Shown here one piece after another: positions 18,350 through 25,750 of a stretch of DNA of 64,000 nucleotides. Under the pieces are notes generated by a model, which saw only the letters and a program-made list of their open reading frames with translations, was not told the origin of the DNA and ran no database searches. The position numbers were made by a program, and so were the translations under genes. Source of the DNA: Acidimicrobiia bacterium (lineage in GTDB: Bacteria > Actinomycetota > Acidimicrobiia > Spongiisociales > UBA11373). Position 1 is the first letter of the stretch. Every line of letters begins with the position of its first letter. The stretch covers positions 1,657,469-1,721,468 of the forward strand of contig CP129495.1 in the NCBI GenBank assembly GCA_030584185.1, in the 5' to 3' direction.

Positions 18350-19099
18350 ATGATCGGGGTGTACGACTCGGGCGTGGGCGGGCTGGCGGTGCTCCGGGAG
18401 ATCCGCCGACTGCTACCCGCCGCCGACATCGTGTACCTGGCCGACCAGGCCAACGTGCCATACGGCGAACGACCTCTCCCCGAGATCAGGATCCTGGCGT
18501 TGGCGGCGGTGCGTCGCCTGGTCGATCTCGGCGCCGACACGGTGGTGGTGGCCTGCAACACGGCGACTGCCGCCGCCCTCGCCGAACTGCGCCAGGCGTT
18601 CCCGGCCGTGGAGATCGTGGGGATGGAACCGGCGGTGAAGCCGGCGGCCGCCACCACCCGCAACGGTCGGATCGCAGTGCTGGCCACCGAGGCGACCTTC
18701 GCCGCAGCCCGCTTCGAGGATCTCGTGGGTAGGTACGCGGCCGATGCCGAGGTGATCGCCCACCCCTGCCCCGGCTGGGCGGCGGCCGTGGAGGAGGACT
18801 GGCCGGAGGCGGCAGGAGACCGGGTGGCGGAGCACCTGGCCCCGCTGATCGCCTCCGGTGTGGACACCGTGGTGCTGGCCTGCACCCACTACTCGTTTCT
18901 CGCCCGACCGATCGCAGACGCCATGGGCCCGAGCGTGACGGTGGTCGATCCGGTCGATGCGGTCGCCCGGCATGCGGCGAGGATCGCCCCTGCGCCAGGT
19001 TCCGGGCGGACCACCTACCTCACCACGGGTGACCCGGAGCGGTTGGCCGGCCAGGTGCTTCGCCTGCTCGGGCTCGAGGTGACGGCGGGCCGGGCGTGA
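18350..19099 (+). CDS. murI: Glutamate racemase
   Basis: A 249-residue enzyme interconverting L- and D-glutamate for peptidoglycan synthesis. The two catalytic cysteines are in place, Cys69 in VVACNTA and Cys178 in VLACTHY, as are the N-terminal IGVYDSGVGG (Asp6-Ser7) and VPYGERP. It is followed by a methyltransferase gene 25 nt downstream, probably in one transcript. The 91-nt upstream gap separates it from the divergent toxin-antitoxin pair. Confidence 0.95.
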   Translation: MIGVYDSGVGGLAVLREIRRLLPAADIVYLADQANVPYGERPLPEIRILALAAVRRLVDLGADTVVVACNTATAAALAELRQAFPAVEIVGMEPAVKPAAATTRNGRIAVLATEATFAAARFEDLVGRYAADAEVIAHPCPGWAAAVEEDWPEAAGDRVAEHLAPLIASGVDTVVLACTHYSFLARPIADAMGPSVTVVDPVDAVARHAARIAPAPGSGRTTYLTTGDPERLAGQVLRLLGLEVTAGRA

Positions 19100-19124
19100 C
19101 GCCGGGGCCGGCAGGCGGGGAGTG

Positions 19125-20192
19125 ATGCTGGAGCGGATCCGCGCCGAGATCGCCGAGTCCGGGCCCATGCCGTTCGATCGGTTCATGGAGCTCGCCCTCT
19201 ACGACCCCGACGGCGGCTACTACACGACGGGAGCGTTGCGCTCGGAGCGGTCGGGCGACTTCCTCACCAGTCCCGAGGTGAGCCCGCTGTTCGGGTCGAC
19301 CATCGCCCGGTTCGTCGCCACCGAGAGGGAACGCCTGGGGGAGCCGTTCACCGTGGTCGAGTGCGGCGCCGGGGGCGGGTCGCTGCTGCGGCCGCTGCTC
19401 GAGGCACTGCCCGGCGTCGCCGCCTGGGCGGTCGAGGTGTCCCCGGCCGCACGGGAACGCCTGGCGGCGATCCCTGGGGTCGAGGTGGTGGATCGTCTCG
19501 ACCGGGTTCCCGGCGGTCTACGGGGGGTGGTGATCGCCAACGAGCTGCTCGACAACCTGCCGGCGGCGGTGGCGATTCGGCGTGACACCGTCTGGATGGA
19601 GGAGATGGTGACCCTGGGGGAAGGCGGGCTGGTGCCGGTGGAGGTGCCGGCAAGACCCGAGGTGGCCGCCTGGGCCGCCCGCCACGCCGGTCGGGTCCCC
19701 GAGGGTGCCCGGGTCGAGGTGCAGCTCGCCGCCGGAGCCTGGGTCGAGCAGGCCCTCTCCGTGCTCGAGGCCGGAACGGTGGTGGCGATCGACTACGGCG
19801 ACGACGCCGCCGGGCTCCTGTCCCGGCGCACCGAGGGCACGGTGCGCACCTACCGGGGTCACCATCTAGGGCCCGACCCGCTGTTGGATCCGGGTTCGGC
19901 CGACATCACCGTCGACGTCGACTTCGGCGCCCTCGCCGATACGGCTCGCGGTTGCGGCGCCGAGGTCGAGGTGATCACCCAGCGTGAGTTCCTGGAGTGC
20001 TGGGGCCTGGTGGAGGTGGTGGCCGAACTGCGGCGTGACGAACTGGAGGCGGCGAGGTCCGGGGACGCCATGGAGCGCCTCCGCCTGCGGAGCCGCCTCA
20101 CCGAGGCCGAGACCTTGCTCCACCCCCGCGGCCTGGGCGACTTCCGGGTGCTGGTGGCGCGGGTCCAGGTGGACGGTGAGGGGGTGCCATGA
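19125..20192 (+). CDS. Class I SAM-dependent methyltransferase, MidA/NDUFAF7 family
   Basis: A 355-residue protein of the DUF185 family. Conserved features are PMPFDRFMELALYDPDGGYYT near the N-terminus, GDFLTSPEVSPLFG, the SAM-binding loop VVECGAGGGSLL, and IANELLDNLP with the family's acidic Asn-Glu. The eukaryotic homologue NDUFAF7 dimethylates an arginine of the complex I 49-kDa subunit (NuoD equivalent), which is suggestive 2 kb from a nuo operon, but the bacterial substrate is unproven. The ATG at 19125 was preferred over the adjacent GTG 19122 because of GGGG spacing. Confidence 0.85.
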   Translation: MLERIRAEIAESGPMPFDRFMELALYDPDGGYYTTGALRSERSGDFLTSPEVSPLFGSTIARFVATERERLGEPFTVVECGAGGGSLLRPLLEALPGVAAWAVEVSPAARERLAAIPGVEVVDRLDRVPGGLRGVVIANELLDNLPAAVAIRRDTVWMEEMVTLGEGGLVPVEVPARPEVAAWAARHAGRVPEGARVEVQLAAGAWVEQALSVLEAGTVVAIDYGDDAAGLLSRRTEGTVRTYRGHHLGPDPLLDPGSADITVDVDFGALADTARGCGAEVEVITQREFLECWGLVEVVAELRRDELEAARSGDAMERLRLRSRLTEAETLLHPRGLGDFRVLVARVQVDGEGVP

Positions 20193-20346
20193 TCACCACG
20201 TTCGGTCGCCAGAAAACCACCCTCGGTACCGGCGCGGCGAACGAGCACCGGTGCTAGGTTTCGCCTTCGGCCGAGGGTGCCAACAGCCCCCTGTTGCGGG
20301 GAGGCCCGGCCGGAGCGAAGGCCTCCCGAAGACAGGAAGGGAAAAC

Positions 20347-21123
20347 ATGAAGCGAAGAATCCTCGTCTCGCTGGTGGCCGCACTGGTCGCCGTGGCGATG
20401 GCGGTCCCGGTGAGCGCCATCACCGATGGTGAGTTGGACGGAGACGACCATCCCTATGTCGGGTTGATGGTGGCATCGATTGGTGGTGCTCCGCAGTGGA
20501 GGTGCAGCGGCACACTGCTCGACTCGACCCACTTCCTCACCGCCGGGCACTGCACCAGCGGCGCGGATCACGTCGAGATCTGGTTCGACGCGGATGTCGA
20601 GTCCGGGATCCCGGGCAACGGCTATCCGTTCACCGGTGATGTCGGTGGCACCCCGTACACCCACCCGGACTATGACGACAATGCCTTCTTCCTCGCCGAT
20701 CTGGGCATGGTGGTGCTCGACGAGCCGGTGGTGATGTCCGGGTACGGCGCCCTGCCTGCCCAGGATGTCATCGACGGGTTCAAGAGGGGCAAGAAGACAA
20801 CGTTCACCGCGGTGGGCTACGGACTACAGCTGATCAATCCGGTGTTCGTGCAGGCGGAGCGGGTGCGAATGGTCGCGACGCCGCATCTGATCATGAAGAA
20901 CGTCCCCGGTTTCACCGGCGACTTCTCCATCCTGCTGTCGAACAACCACTCGACCGGAGGCACCTGCTTCGGCGACAGCGGCGGACCGAACTTCATCGGT
21001 GACACCAACGTCATCGGCGGAGTCACCTCCTTCGGGATCAACGGCAACTGCGCCGGCACCGGCGGTGTCTATCGCATCGACCGCGCCGACGACCTGGCGT
21101 GGCTGGCCACTTTCGGGTTCTAG
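20347..21123 (+). CDS. Secreted trypsin-like serine protease
   Basis: A 258-residue protease of the chymotrypsin/trypsin fold (S1). Residues 1-24 are a Sec signal peptide ending VSA. The catalytic triad is His68 (TAGHC), Asp118 (LADLGMVVLD) and Ser211 (FGDSGGP). The mature N-terminus starts ITDGELDGDDHPYVGL, not the usual IVGG, so zymogen activation may differ. Cys53-Cys69 and Cys207-Cys232 can pair as expected. A strong AGGAAGGG ribosome site precedes it. The 154-nt upstream gap contains a 12-bp palindrome AGCACCGGTGCT (20244-20255) of unknown role. Confidence 0.9.
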   Translation: MKRRILVSLVAALVAVAMAVPVSAITDGELDGDDHPYVGLMVASIGGAPQWRCSGTLLDSTHFLTAGHCTSGADHVEIWFDADVESGIPGNGYPFTGDVGGTPYTHPDYDDNAFFLADLGMVVLDEPVVMSGYGALPAQDVIDGFKRGKKTTFTAVGYGLQLINPVFVQAERVRMVATPHLIMKNVPGFTGDFSILLSNNHSTGGTCFGDSGGPNFIGDTNVIGGVTSFGINGNCAGTGGVYRIDRADDLAWLATFGF

Positions 21124-21143
21124 GAGTAGTCGTAACTGATGCA

Positions 21144-21171
21144 GGGAGGCCCGGGACGCCCCGGGCCTCCC
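21144..21171 (+). terminator. Hairpin terminator after the protease gene
   Basis: GGGAGGCCCGGG and CCCGGGCCTCCC form a perfect 12-bp stem around ACGC, 20 nt after the protease stop. There is no U-run, as is common for GC-rich actinobacterial terminators. Confidence 0.7.
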
Positions 21172-21215
21172 TCGCGTCATCCGTGATTGTTGGCCCGTCC
21201 CGGTAACCTGAGCCC

Positions 21216-22097
21216 ATGCGCAACAACTTCAAGACCGTGGTCCTGATGGCCACCCTGGGAGCCCTCTTCGTCGGCGTAGGCCAGCTCATCGGCGGGACCG
21301 GGGGAGCGACCACCGCCCTGGTCATCGCCGGGCTGATGAACTTCGCCATGTACTTCTTCTCCGACAAGATTGCCCTGGCCGGGGCCCGGGCCAAGGCGGT
21401 CGAGGAGCACGAGCTGCCGCAGGTGTATCAGATCGTTCGCTCCCTGGCACAGCGCCAGGACCTCCCCATGCCGAAGATCTACCTGATCGACTCCCCGCAG
21501 CCCAACGCATTCGCCACCGGGCGCAACCCGTCGCACGCCGCCGTTGCGGTGACGACCGGGATCGTCGCCCTCATGGACCACGCCGAACTGGAAGGCGTCC
21601 TCGCCCACGAGCTGTCGCACGTGCGCAATCGGGACATCCTCATCGCCTCGGTGGCCGCCACCGTGGCCGTGGCCCTGTCCTTCCTGGTGCGGATCGCCTT
21701 CTGGACCGGGATGGGGAACGACCGGCGCGAGAACAACCCGGTGTCGGCGGTGGTGGGGATCCTGGCCATCATCCTCGCCCCGCTGGCGGCCATGGTCATC
21801 CAGATGGCCATCAGCCGCTCCCGGGAGTACGAGGCGGACCGCAGCGGTGCCGAGATGACCGGCTCGCCTCTGACACTCGCCCGGGCACTCGCCCGCCTCG
21901 AGGAGGGCACCTCCCGGATCCCGATGCAGGTCGACCCCTCCACCGCCCAGCTGTTCATCGCCGACCCCCTCAAGGCGTTCGGCCGGCGGGGCTCGGGTGG
22001 GATGGGCGGGATGACCCGGATGTTCTCCACCCACCCGCCCATCGCCGAGCGGATCGCCCGCCTCGAGGAGATGGCCCAGGGCGGGCTCATCCGTTAG
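21216..22097 (+). CDS. htpX: Membrane zinc metalloprotease HtpX
   Basis: A 293-residue M48 peptidase for quality control of membrane proteins. The zinc motif is HELSH at residues 131-135, with the third ligand in SREYEADRSG near 207. Four hydrophobic segments (about 5-25, 32-50, 140-160, 178-198) place the active site on the cytoplasmic side. PNAFATGRNPSHAAVAVTTG precedes the motif as in the family. It forms a cluster with a secreted protease and a site-2 protease. Confidence 0.95.
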   Translation: MRNNFKTVVLMATLGALFVGVGQLIGGTGGATTALVIAGLMNFAMYFFSDKIALAGARAKAVEEHELPQVYQIVRSLAQRQDLPMPKIYLIDSPQPNAFATGRNPSHAAVAVTTGIVALMDHAELEGVLAHELSHVRNRDILIASVAATVAVALSFLVRIAFWTGMGNDRRENNPVSAVVGILAIILAPLAAMVIQMAISRSREYEADRSGAEMTGSPLTLARALARLEEGTSRIPMQVDPSTAQLFIADPLKAFGRRGSGGMGGMTRMFSTHPPIAERIARLEEMAQGGLIR

Positions 22098-22149
22098 CCG
22101 CCGGGCGGTCCGCCGGTACAGTCCGGATGCAGGCCAGGATGGGGCAAGA

Positions 22150-23289
22150 ATGACCGGGAACGGGATCAAACTGGGCAGATGGTTCGGGATCGAGGTCACC
22201 ATCGACCTCTCCTGGCTGGTGATCGCCTTCCTCGTCTCCTGGTCCTTCTACTCGGTGTACATCACCGAGTTCCCGACCCTGCAGACCTCGCGCGCCATCG
22301 TCCTCGGTGGCTCGACCGCCCTCCTCTTCTTCCTCTCGGTGCTGCTCCACGAGCTGAGCCATTCGGTCGTGGCGCGCTCGCTGGGGATCCCGGTCGAAGG
22401 GATCACCCTGTTCGTGTTCGGCGGGGTCACCCGCACCACCCAGGAGGCGCGCTCACCCGGTCAGGAGCTGGCGGTGGCCATCGTCGGCCCCCTGACGAGT
22501 GTCGCCCTCGCCGGGATCTTCTGGGCGCTCGTCGAGCTCACGGGTGACCTGTTCGCCCCTTCGGTCGCATTCGGACTGGGCTACCTGGGATGGATCAACC
22601 TGGCGGTGGGCGTGTTCAACATGCTCCCCGGATTCCCGCTCGACGGTGGGCGGGTGCTGCGGTCCATCCTGTGGAAGGCGACCGGGTCGGCCGGCCGGGC
22701 CACCACGGCAGCCGCCGGAGCGGGCCGGGTGCTGGGTGCCATGCTGATCGCCGTCGGCATCCTGGTGGTGTTCGGCGGAAACCTGGGAGGGCTCTGGTAC
22801 GCCGCCATCGGATGGTTCCTCATGCAGGCGGCGACCGGGGCCGGGCAGGAGGTGGTGCTGCAGCGCATGCTGCGCGGCGTCACCGCAGGCGACCTGATGT
22901 CGCCGAATCCGGTCACACTTCCGGCGACGGCGACGCTGCGCGACGCCGTCGACGACCACTTCCTCCGCTACGACCACTCCGCCTTCCCGGTCGAGGACGA
23001 GACCGGCGCAATCGTCGGGATCCTCACCCTGCGGGCGGTGCGGCAGGTGCCGCGAGATCAATGGGAGCTGCGCCAGGCGTGGGCGGCGATGACTCCGATC
23101 GAGGATGCCTGCACCGTCGGCGGCGACCTGCCCATGGACGAGGTGCTGCAGCGCCTGCGTGAGCACGACCACGAGCGGGTGCTGGTCGTCGAGTCGGGTC
23201 GCGTGGTCGGGATCATCACGGCGCGCGACATCACCCGCTGGGTGCGGCGGTCCGACGAGCTCGGCCTGGAGGTCCCGACCGACGCCTGA
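22150..23289 (+). CDS. Site-2-type intramembrane protease (M50B) with CBS pair
   Basis: A 379-residue polytopic metalloprotease. HELSH (67-71) and the distal LDGGR near 165 supply the zinc ligands within membrane helices. Six hydrophobic segments occupy residues 1-235. Two CBS domains (about 245-305 and 315-372, the first beginning TAGDLMSPNPVTLP) probably bind an adenine nucleotide and modulate activity. No PDZ domain is present, unlike RseP. This SpoIVFB/Rip3-like architecture is known in actinobacteria and cyanobacteria. Substrates are unknown. Confidence 0.92.
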   Translation: MTGNGIKLGRWFGIEVTIDLSWLVIAFLVSWSFYSVYITEFPTLQTSRAIVLGGSTALLFFLSVLLHELSHSVVARSLGIPVEGITLFVFGGVTRTTQEARSPGQELAVAIVGPLTSVALAGIFWALVELTGDLFAPSVAFGLGYLGWINLAVGVFNMLPGFPLDGGRVLRSILWKATGSAGRATTAAAGAGRVLGAMLIAVGILVVFGGNLGGLWYAAIGWFLMQAATGAGQEVVLQRMLRGVTAGDLMSPNPVTLPATATLRDAVDDHFLRYDHSAFPVEDETGAIVGILTLRAVRQVPRDQWELRQAWAAMTPIEDACTVGGDLPMDEVLQRLREHDHERVLVVESGRVVGIITARDITRWVRRSDELGLEVPTDA

Positions 23290-23298
23290 TCGCCTTTC

Positions 23299-24321
23299 TC
23301 AGGCTCTTTCGGTCGGGGCGGCGGCGGCCGGCCCGGAGGCCTCTCTGCGTTGCAACAGAAGCGCCCCGAGGAGGGCGGCGGCGCCGGTGAACCCGTACCA
23401 GAGGTAGAAGGTGGACACCGACGGTTCGTCCACGGCCACCATGATCACCTGCAGTATCAGGGCCAGGGTCGCCACGGTTGCGAATCCGGCGAGCACCGAC
23501 GACCGCCACCGCAGGGCACCGGCGGCGAATCCGGCGGCAACCACGATGGAGAGCATCACCCAAGCGTCGTCGCTGGCGAACAGCTGGATCGCCTCCAGCC
23601 AGGCGTAGACGGCGCCGAGGGCGAACGCGGCGTTGCGCGGCCTCATCGGCCCCGTCGCCCCCATCCAGATCCACACCAGACCGAGCCCGGTGCCGATCAG
23701 CAGCGAGACCCAGCTCTGCAGCTCCGGGGTGGATCCGAGGGCGGCAGAGGTGGCGATCGATGCCGGGGTGATCGGGTCGTCCAACTGGAACAGGATGAGC
23801 AGCGCCCCGACCACCTGGACGGCGGCTGTGAAGATCGCCACCTGCGTCGGAACGGAAGGGGCACGCCGCCAGACGGCCACTGCGATGACGGCGACCGGTG
23901 TCGCCCGGATGAGGGGAGTGAAGTCGCCTGCGTCGAGGTCGAGCAGCAGCAGGGCGAACGCCACCGACGCCAGGGCGTAGCCGGCGAGCAGGACGAACCC
24001 ACCGCTGCGGCGTATCGCGCCGGCGTCGCCCGCCGTCAGGCGAACCCCTACGGCGAGCAGGACGGCTGCCCCGGCGAGCGAGACCAGCCCGCCGCCGACG
24101 TTGTCGATCGTGCCCAGGAAGATGTCTGCCAGTTCTTCGCCGAGGGTCACGTCGAAGGTGAGGATGAGGGTGGCGATCGCCAGGGCGGCGGCGCCGAAGA
24201 AGCCGAGAACCTCGACCGTGCGTGGCCCGCCTGGAGCCTCGGGTGATCTGCGGCCCTCGATGCCCTCAGCCTGTTCAAACGAAATGTGGCCGGATCTCAC
24301 CGCCTCGTGCTGCTGGGTCAT
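23299..24321 (-). CDS. Multi-pass membrane protein of unknown function
   Basis: A 340-residue protein with a ~40-residue hydrophilic N-terminus (including HISFEQAEGIEG) and about ten hydrophobic segments with short loops, resembling DUF2157-like membrane proteins in general layout only. I do not recognise a specific family. The start at 24321 has a GGAGAGG ribosome site; the open frame continues upstream through the complement of tRNA-Tyr, which is not coding. It converges with the site-2 protease gene (9-nt gap) and diverges from tRNA-Tyr. Confidence 0.75.
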   Translation of the reverse strand: MTQQHEAVRSGHISFEQAEGIEGRRSPEAPGGPRTVEVLGFFGAAALAIATLILTFDVTLGEELADIFLGTIDNVGGGLVSLAGAAVLLAVGVRLTAGDAGAIRRSGGFVLLAGYALASVAFALLLLDLDAGDFTPLIRATPVAVIAVAVWRRAPSVPTQVAIFTAAVQVVGALLILFQLDDPITPASIATSAALGSTPELQSWVSLLIGTGLGLVWIWMGATGPMRPRNAAFALGAVYAWLEAIQLFASDDAWVMLSIVVAAGFAAGALRWRSSVLAGFATVATLALILQVIMVAVDEPSVSTFYLWYGFTGAAALLGALLLQRREASGPAAAAPTERA

Positions 24322-24398
24322 GCGCACCTCTCCGCTCGGGTACTCCAGGTTACGCCGGGCAGGCCGAGCGCGCGAGGAGGCTATCCTCCGCTGGCTCC

Positions 24399-24481
24399 GG
24401 GGGGCTGCCCGAGCGGCCAAAGGGAGCAGACTGTAAATCTGCCGGCGTACGCCTACGGAGGTTCGAATCCTTCGCCCCCCA
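24399..24481 (+). tRNA. tRNA-Tyr (GTA)
   Basis: An 83-nt class II tRNA with a long variable arm. The acceptor strands GGGGGGC and GCCCCCC pair fully; the anticodon GTA is at 24433-24435 within CTGTAAA; the T-arm is GGAGG-TTCGAAT-CCTTC. The discriminator A is at 24481 and CCA is not encoded (CCC follows). A TATCCT hexamer at 24382-24387 may be its -10 element. Its last 22 nt are the seed of the tandem array that follows. Confidence 0.96.
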
Positions 24482-25310
24482 CCCACGGCCCCGCTCCGCT
24501 CGGTCCGATCCCTGATCGGGATCGGACCTCGTCACCAGGGTTGTCGTCTGGTCTCTTCCAGGCGTATCGGACCGTGGTCGCCGTCGGGAGTCGATCCCGA
24601 CGACTCGCCTAGACCCATAGAAGACGGTTCGAATCCTTCGCCCCCCACCCACGGCCCCGCTCCGCTCGGTCCGATCCCTGATCGGGATCGGACCTCGTCA
24701 CCAGGGTTGTCGTCTGGTCTCTTCCAGGCGTATCGGACCGTGGTCGCCGTCGGGAGTCGATCCCGACGACTCGCCTAGACCCATAGAAGACGGTTCGAAT
24801 CCTTCGCCCCCCACCCACGGCCCCGCTCCGCTCGGTCCGATCCCTGATCGGGATCGGACCTCGTCACCAGGGTTGTCGTCTGGTCTCTTCCAGGCGTATC
24901 GGACCGTGGTCGCCGTCGGGAGTCGATCCCGACGACTCGCCTAGACCCATAGAAGACGGTTCGAATCCTTCGCCCCCCACCCACGGCCCCGCTCCGCTCG
25001 GTCCGATCCCTGATCGGGATCGGACCTCGTCACCAGGGTTGTCGTCTGGTCTCTTCCAGGCGTATCGGACCGTGGTCGCCGTCGGGAGTCGATCCCGACG
25101 ACTCGCCTAGACCCATAGAAGACGGTTCGAATCCTTCGCCCCCCACCCACGGCCCCGCTCCGCTCGGTCCGATCCCTGATCGGGATCGGACCTCGTCACC
25201 AGGGTTGTCGTCTGGTCTCTTCCAGGCGTATCGGACCGTGGTCGCCGTTGGGAGTCGATCCCGACGACTCGCCTAGACCATAGAAGACGGTTCGAATCCT
25301 TTGCCCCCCA
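24460..25310 (+). repeat. Tandem array of five 166-bp units built on the tRNA-Tyr 3' end
   Basis: Starting inside tRNA-Tyr, units begin at 24460, 24626, 24792, 24958 and 25124, and a terminal 22-nt copy occupies 25289-25310. Each unit is the last 22 nt of the tRNA (GGTTCGAATCC through GCCCCCCA) plus a 144-nt spacer. Units 1-4 appear identical; unit 5 is 165 bp, with GCCGTTGGG for GCCGTCGGG and a missing C in GACCCATAG. The last tRNA copy has one C-to-T change. Spacers contain strong inverted repeats (11-bp GGTCCGATCCC/GGGATCGGACC; 7-bp GTCGGGA/TCCCGAC). The array ends at a hairpin terminator, so it is probably co-transcribed with the tRNA and may yield small RNAs. No plausible protein is encoded. 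Confidence 0.95.
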
Positions 25311-25332
25311 CGCGGTTTCGCGTGCCGTCATC

Positions 25333-25366
25333 GATTCGCCGCCTTCCTGGCGGCGAATCTCGTTTC
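25333..25366 (+). terminator. Terminator closing the tRNA-Tyr/repeat transcript
   Basis: GATTCGCCGCC-TTCCT-GGCGGCGAATC forms a perfect 11-bp stem followed by TCGTTTCC, a short T-rich stretch. A smaller CACGCG-GTTT-CGCGTG hairpin (25309-25324) lies just before it, directly at the end of the last tRNA-derived copy. Confidence 0.72.
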
Positions 25367-25380
25367 CAGCCTTCGCGTGT

Positions 25381-25446
25381 TGCCCCCTTCTGCCCTTCGG
25401 GCCGCCTCCCCCTGCGGGGGAGGGAATGGCGCCAGACCTGTGTCGC
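25381..25446 (-). repeat. Dispersed GC-rich hairpin repeat, inverted copy
   Basis: On the minus strand this reads GCGACA...ATTCCCTCCCCC-gca-GGGGGAGG...GCCCGAAGGGC, matching the two direct copies at 32930-33069. It lies in the gap between the repeat array and tRNA-Thr. It is REP-like: non-coding, palindromic, intergenic. Confidence 0.65.
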
Positions 25447-25524
25447 GTGCTGCCCCCTCAGGCCCGCGGGCTCGGGTCGTGCGATAGCCGGTGGTCGGCG
25501 CGCCGCGACTATCCTTTCGCCGCC

Positions 25525-25596
<72 letters not shown>

Positions 25597-25649
25597 CGGG
25601 TCCGGCAAGGTGCAGGGCCTAGAGGTCGGTCCGAGTGGGCCGGCTGCCG

Positions 25650-25721
25650 GGCGGCGTAGCTCAGAGGTAGAGCACCCGGCTCATAATCGGGTTGTCGGTG
25701 GTTCGAGTCCACCCGCCGCTA
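25650..25721 (+). tRNA. tRNA-Met (CAT), elongator-type
   Basis: A 72-nt tRNA with anticodon loop CTCATAA. The anticodon stem CCCGG/TCGGG lacks the three G-C pairs of initiators and the first acceptor pair is G-U rather than mismatched C-A, so it is not the initiator. A CAU anticodon could also belong to an Ile2 tRNA modified at C34; I favour Met. It lies 29 nt before tuf, as tRNAs precede tufB in E. coli. Confidence 0.9.
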
Positions 25722-25750
25722 CGAGAACGATCACCAACAGGAGAAGAGTC

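Noticed and set aside
20244-20255. AGCACCGGTGCT palindrome upstream of the serine protease.
   Set aside because: Too short and without a known binding factor; kept only as a note under the gene.
24460-25310. CRISPR array.
   Set aside because: The whole 166-bp unit repeats, with no variable spacers, and there are no cas genes.
24609-25331. Four to five identical ~70-codon minus-strand frames in the tandem array (GGGRRIRTVFYGS-type peptides).
   Set aside because: They are the complement of the tRNA-derived repeat; such peptides are a well-known artefact of translating tRNA genes.
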